Part shown: positions 60,899 to 64,000 of the stretch, piece by piece | Numbering within the stretch: position 1 is the stretch's first letter | Layout: every line of letters starts with the position of its first letter | Source: Zestomonas insulae | GTDB taxonomy: Bacteria > Pseudomonadota > Gammaproteobacteria > Pseudomonadales > Pseudomonadaceae | Assembly: GCF_016901015.1 (NCBI RefSeq) | Contig: NZ_JAFEUP010000003.1 | Span: 248,001 to 312,000, forward strand | Length of the DNA stretch: 64,000 nt | Reading direction: 5' to 3' | Made by a program: the position numbers and the translations under genes | Notes under the pieces: generated by a model | Database searches by the model: none | The model's input: the letters and a program-made list of their open reading frames with translations, nothing else | Told to the model about the DNA's origin: nothing

Positions 60899-62659
60899 AT
60901 GAACGCATTTTCCGTGAAACACCCTTGGGCCTGGCTGCTCGCCGCCGCCCTCAGCGTCAGCGCGCTGCCGGCCTCGCTGTTGGCCGCCGAACGCGGCGCC
61001 CTCGATCCGGGGCGAGTGACGGTGCCGGACGATCTCGGCCAGCGCAGCTCGCCCAGCCGCATGCCGGGCAGCCTGGAAATCGAGGCGACCCGCGTCACCC
61101 CGGGTGACGAGCAGCTGTACGAAGAACCGCGCATGCAGGAGCCGAAGCCGGGCGTTGCCACGCCGTTCCAGGTCAACAAGATCCACCTGGTCGGCGTGAC
61201 TCGCTACCCGGCCGGCACCTTCCAGCCGCTGCTCGCCGGCCTCGAGCGGCGCAAGGTGACCCTCGCCGAGATCAACGCGGTGGCCGAGCAGATCACCCAG
61301 CGCTATCGCCAGGACGGCTACCTGCTGGTGCGCAGCTTTGTGCCGGCGCAGCAGGTCACTGACGGCCAGCTGACCCTCAAGGTCATTGAGGGGCGGGTCA
61401 ATGCGGTGAAGGTCAACGGCAAGTCGAACCGGCGCATCGAAGGTTACGCCGAGAACATCCGCAAGGAGGCGCCGGTCAAGGGCGCAACCCTGGAGCGCAA
61501 CCTGCTGCTGATCAACGATCTGTCCGGCTATGACGCGCGTGGTTCGCTGACCGCCTCGCCGGAGCTGGAAGGCACCGATCTGGCGGTCGACACCGAGCTG
61601 CGCAAGGTGGAAGGCTTCGTCGGTTTCGACAACCGCGACAGCCGCTACTTCGGACCCTGGCAGATGTACGGCGGGGTCGGCATCAACGACCCGCTGGGCC
61701 TCGGCGATCACCTGTCGATCCGTGCCGGACGCTCGGTGGAAGGCAACAAGATGCAGTTCTACGAGGGCCAGTACGAGCTGCCGCTCGGCAACCAGGGCAC
61801 CGTGCTCGAACTGCTCGGTCAGCACAACGACGGGCATGCCGATACCTTCTCCTTCCTCAACGCCAACAGCAGCGGCGACACCCTGGCGGCGCGGATCATC
61901 CACCCGTGGATTCGCAGCCGCGCGGAAACCCTCAAGACGTCGCTGGCCTTCACCTGGTTCAACGGCGAGTCGGAATACCTCGACGATCCGCACCTGCCGC
62001 CGTCCACCAGCGACAAGATCCGCGCCCTGCGCCTCGGTGCCAGCTACGACTGGACCGACCGCCATGGTGGTCGCAACCTGTTCAAGGCCGAGCTGAGCAA
62101 GGGCCTCGACGTCATGGGGGCCAGCAAAGAGAACCGCCTCAACCCGTCGCGCCTCGAGGGTGAGACCGACTTCAGCAAGCTGCAGGTCGATGCGCAGCGC
62201 ATCCAGGACCTCAGCGGCCTGCTGGAAGGACTCAACCTGTACATGGCGGTCTCCGCGCAGACCTCGTTCGGCCAGCCGTTGCTGGCGCCCGAGCAGTTCG
62301 GCGTCGGCGGCAGCCACTTCGGTCGCGGTTACGACCCCTCGGAGATCACCGGCGATTCGGGTGCCGCCGGCAAGGTCGAGCTGCAGTACAACCGTGTGCA
62401 TGCGCTCAACGGCTATGCGGTGCCGACCCAGTACTACGGCTACTGGGACATCGGCAAGGTGTGGAGCGAGGAGCCGAGCTTCATCGACTCGGAGAGCCTG
62501 GCCTCGGCCGGCTTCGGTGTGCACCTGCAGGTGGCCAAGGACATGTTCCTCTCGCCGGAACTGGCCTTCCCGCTGACCCGCACGGTATCCGCCGAGGAGC
62601 AGGACGGGCAGAACGGCAAGGAGCCGCGCTTCTACATCAACTTCCTCAAACTGTTCTGA
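60899..62659 (+). CDS. Two-partner secretion outer-membrane transporter TpsB (ShlB/FhaC type)
   Basis: A 586-residue Omp85-superfamily transporter. The signal peptide ends SLLAA (about 30), a linker leads to a POTRA-2 domain (about 95-170, FQVNKIHLVGVTRYP), a second ShlB POTRA-like region, and a 16-strand beta-barrel ending in Phe (FYINFLKLF). The lid motif GRGYDPSEITGD matches the VRGY/RGYD loop of FhaC-type proteins. It secretes the TpsA encoded upstream. GAAGGAG precedes the ATG at 60899. Confidence 0.93.
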   Translation: MNAFSVKHPWAWLLAAALSVSALPASLLAAERGALDPGRVTVPDDLGQRSSPSRMPGSLEIEATRVTPGDEQLYEEPRMQEPKPGVATPFQVNKIHLVGVTRYPAGTFQPLLAGLERRKVTLAEINAVAEQITQRYRQDGYLLVRSFVPAQQVTDGQLTLKVIEGRVNAVKVNGKSNRRIEGYAENIRKEAPVKGATLERNLLLINDLSGYDARGSLTASPELEGTDLAVDTELRKVEGFVGFDNRDSRYFGPWQMYGGVGINDPLGLGDHLSIRAGRSVEGNKMQFYEGQYELPLGNQGTVLELLGQHNDGHADTFSFLNANSSGDTLAARIIHPWIRSRAETLKTSLAFTWFNGESEYLDDPHLPPSTSDKIRALRLGASYDWTDRHGGRNLFKAELSKGLDVMGASKENRLNPSRLEGETDFSKLQVDAQRIQDLSGLLEGLNLYMAVSAQTSFGQPLLAPEQFGVGGSHFGRGYDPSEITGDSGAAGKVELQYNRVHALNGYAVPTQYYGYWDIGKVWSEEPSFIDSESLASAGFGVHLQVAKDMFLSPELAFPLTRTVSAEEQDGQNGKEPRFYINFLKLF

Positions 62660-62668
62660 AGCCCCGGA

Positions 62669-62702
62669 ACGACAAAACCCCGCCTGGGCGGGGTTTTGTC
62701 GT
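62669..62702. terminator. Bidirectional terminator between tpsB and the SDR gene
   Basis: A 15-bp perfect stem (ACGACAAAACCCCGC with its complement) and a CTGG loop. A/T runs within the arms serve both strands. It lies 10 bases after the tpsB stop and 26 bases before the stop of the convergent gene. Confidence 0.85.
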
Positions 62703-62727
62703 GTTCGCCAGGTGGGCGAGGGGCGGC

Positions 62728-63552
62728 TTACATCAGGTCGCCGGCCACCGCGATGGTCTGTGCGGTGATGTAGTTCGACTCCGGCGAGCAGAACAGGTAC
62801 ACGGCATTGGCGGCTTCTTCCGGGGTGCCGGCGCGGCCCAGTGGGTTGCGGGCAGCGTGGTTCTTGGCGGCGTCCGGGTTGATGCCGACGCGGATGTCGC
62901 GGCCGTCGATCTTCACGGTGGCACCGGCGTGGGCGTCGACGGAGGTCATGCGGGTCTCGATGAAACCGAAGGCCACGGCGTTGACGTTGACCTTGAAGCG
63001 GCCCCACTCGCGCGCCAGGGCGCGGGTCATGCCGATGACCCCGGCCTTGGCGCCGGAATAGTTCATCTGCCCGGCGTTGCCTTTCAGCGCCGACACCGAG
63101 GAGATGTTGACCACTTTGCGGAACACTTCGAGACCGGCTTCCTGCTCGGCCAGCGCTTGCTTCTTGATCACCGGGTAGGCGGCACGCAGGATGCGGAACG
63201 GCGCGGTCATGTGGCAATCGAGGATCGCGTACCACTGCTCGTCGGTCATCTTCTGCACCACGTCGTCCCAGGTGTAGCCGGCGTTGTTGACGATGATGTC
63301 GATGCCACCAAAGCTGTCGACTGCGGTCTTCACGTAGCGGTCACCGAAGTCCGGGGCGCTGACGTTGCCGTGGCAGATGGCGGCTTCGCCACCCATCTTG
63401 CGGATCAGTTCGGCGGTTTCCTGGGCCGGCTCGAGGTCCAGGTCGTTGATGACGATGCGCGCGCCTTCGCTGGCCAGTTTCAGAGCGATCTGCTGACCGA
63501 TGCCGCGGCCGGAACCGCTGACCAGGGCGACTTTGCCGTCGAGTTTTGCCAT
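62728..63552 (-). CDS. Short-chain dehydrogenase, FabG-like
   Basis: A 274-residue classical SDR. SGSGRGIGQQIA is the nucleotide-binding motif, NNAG is present, and the active site is Ser in VVNISSVSAL with YSGAKAG. It has an internal insertion (DAHAGATVKIDGRD, about 205-220) before the C-terminal SPESNYITAQTIAVAGDLM. It follows the MaoC gene by 25 bases, so the pair probably acts on the same acyl-CoA intermediates as a 3-hydroxyacyl dehydrogenase with a hydratase. Confidence 0.88.
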   Translation of the reverse strand: MAKLDGKVALVSGSGRGIGQQIALKLASEGARIVINDLDLEPAQETAELIRKMGGEAAICHGNVSAPDFGDRYVKTAVDSFGGIDIIVNNAGYTWDDVVQKMTDEQWYAILDCHMTAPFRILRAAYPVIKKQALAEQEAGLEVFRKVVNISSVSALKGNAGQMNYSGAKAGVIGMTRALAREWGRFKVNVNAVAFGFIETRMTSVDAHAGATVKIDGRDIRVGINPDAAKNHAARNPLGRAGTPEEAANAVYLFCSPESNYITAQTIAVAGDLM

Positions 63553-63577
63553 GGGATGTACTCCTGTTTGAATGGGG

Positions 63578-63994
63578 TTAGAGGGCGATCACGGCGTCGC
63601 CGAGGATCTTCACGTCGCCGTACTGGTTGGCGGTCTGGATTTCCACTTTGATGCGTTGTTCGCCGCCTTCCTCGAACTTCTCCACCACCTTGCCAGTGCA
63701 GGTGATCTGGTGGCCGAGGTGGGTGATGCCGACGAAGCGCACGCCGAACTCGCGCAGCTGGCGCTGATCGACCCACTGGGTGAGCAGGCGGCCGAGGTAG
63801 GCCATCGACAACATGCCGTGGGCGAACACGTCGTTCATGCCGGCCTTGCGCGCGTAGTCGATGTCGATGTGGATCGGGTTGTGGTCGTTCGAGGCGCCGG
63901 CGAACAGCCCCAGGGTGGTGCGGTTGATCGGGGCCAGGGCCAGCGGCGGCAGGCTGTCGCCGACCTGGATGGCGTCGAAGGTAACTGTGCTCAT
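63578..63994 (-). CDS. MaoC-like (R)-specific enoyl-CoA hydratase or related hot-dog protein
   Basis: A 138-residue single hot-dog-fold protein. The hydratase motif is visible: FAGASNDHNPIHID with Asp and His, and FAHGMLSMAYLGRLL for the active-site helix. Members hydrate trans-2-enoyl-CoA. It is the first gene of the SDR pair and starts 6 bases from the window end, so its upstream context is not visible. Confidence 0.88.
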   Translation of the reverse strand: MSTVTFDAIQVGDSLPPLALAPINRTTLGLFAGASNDHNPIHIDIDYARKAGMNDVFAHGMLSMAYLGRLLTQWVDQRQLREFGVRFVGITHLGHQITCTGKVVEKFEEGGEQRIKVEIQTANQYGDVKILGDAVIAL

Positions 63995-64000
63995 CGGGAT

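Overview
The window is ordinary high-GC Pseudomonas chromosome. The gene order hflK-hflC-DUF2065-hisZ-purA-tRNA-Leu-rnr-rlmB-rpsF-rpsR-DUF2232-rplI-dnaB-alr-DISM cyclase-ygiQ matches what I remember of P. aeruginosa. The azurin, liv transporter, ureGFE, desTCB, ferritin-like and osmE genes also fit that replicon region. The interspersed repeats and the two-partner secretion locus suggest a Pseudomonas other than P. aeruginosa. I see no insertion sequence, prophage, integrase or CRISPR array.

Layout. 1-13.3 kb holds housekeeping genes: membrane protease modulators, histidine and purine synthesis, two identical tRNA-Leu(CAG) genes on the minus strand with a stable-RNA promoter, RNase R, an rRNA methylase, ribosomal proteins S6, S18 and L9, the replicative helicase and alanine racemase. 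13.3-20.2 kb holds a NicD-like diguanylate cyclase, YgiQ, and a beta-helix lipoprotein/diheme cytochrome pair. 20.5-27.3 kb is a three-gene transglutaminase/amidoligase, ATP-grasp/alpha-E and transglutaminase cluster of unknown product. 27.7-30.8 kb holds an MscS channel, a LOG-type phosphoribohydrolase, azurin and a methyltransferase. 31.2-36.3 kb is a complete branched-chain amino acid ABC transporter. 36.8-41.1 kb holds a short-chain dehydrogenase, a glycerophosphodiesterase and urease accessory genes. 41.4-44.4 kb is the desT/desCB fatty-acid desaturation system, in which desC carries a single-base frameshift. 44.5-55.3 kb is a series of small envelope and stress genes plus tRNA-Thr(CGT). 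55.4-62.7 kb is a regulator with a response-regulator front and a kinase-like tail, followed by a two-partner secretion adhesin and its transporter. The window ends with a MaoC hydratase/short-chain dehydrogenase pair.

The most interesting structure is non-coding. A 46-bp element occurs five times without gaps: two copies at 27.4-27.6 kb on the minus strand and three at 36.3-36.7 kb on the plus strand, so oppositely oriented clusters bracket about 9 kb. Each copy has a TGTGGA(T/C)AA box, which in three copies is the exact complement of the DnaA box TTATCCACA, plus a second CTGTGG half-box and an opposed GTTAyCC arm. A T-rich TTGAG/CTCA motif lies about 84 bp away. The architecture resembles a DnaA-binding regulatory site, but that function is inference. 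A separate family of inverted-pair REP elements (GTAGGAGCGAATTCATTCG...) sits at four gene ends, with one variant copy, and a CCCTCTCCC hairpin family sits at three other places.
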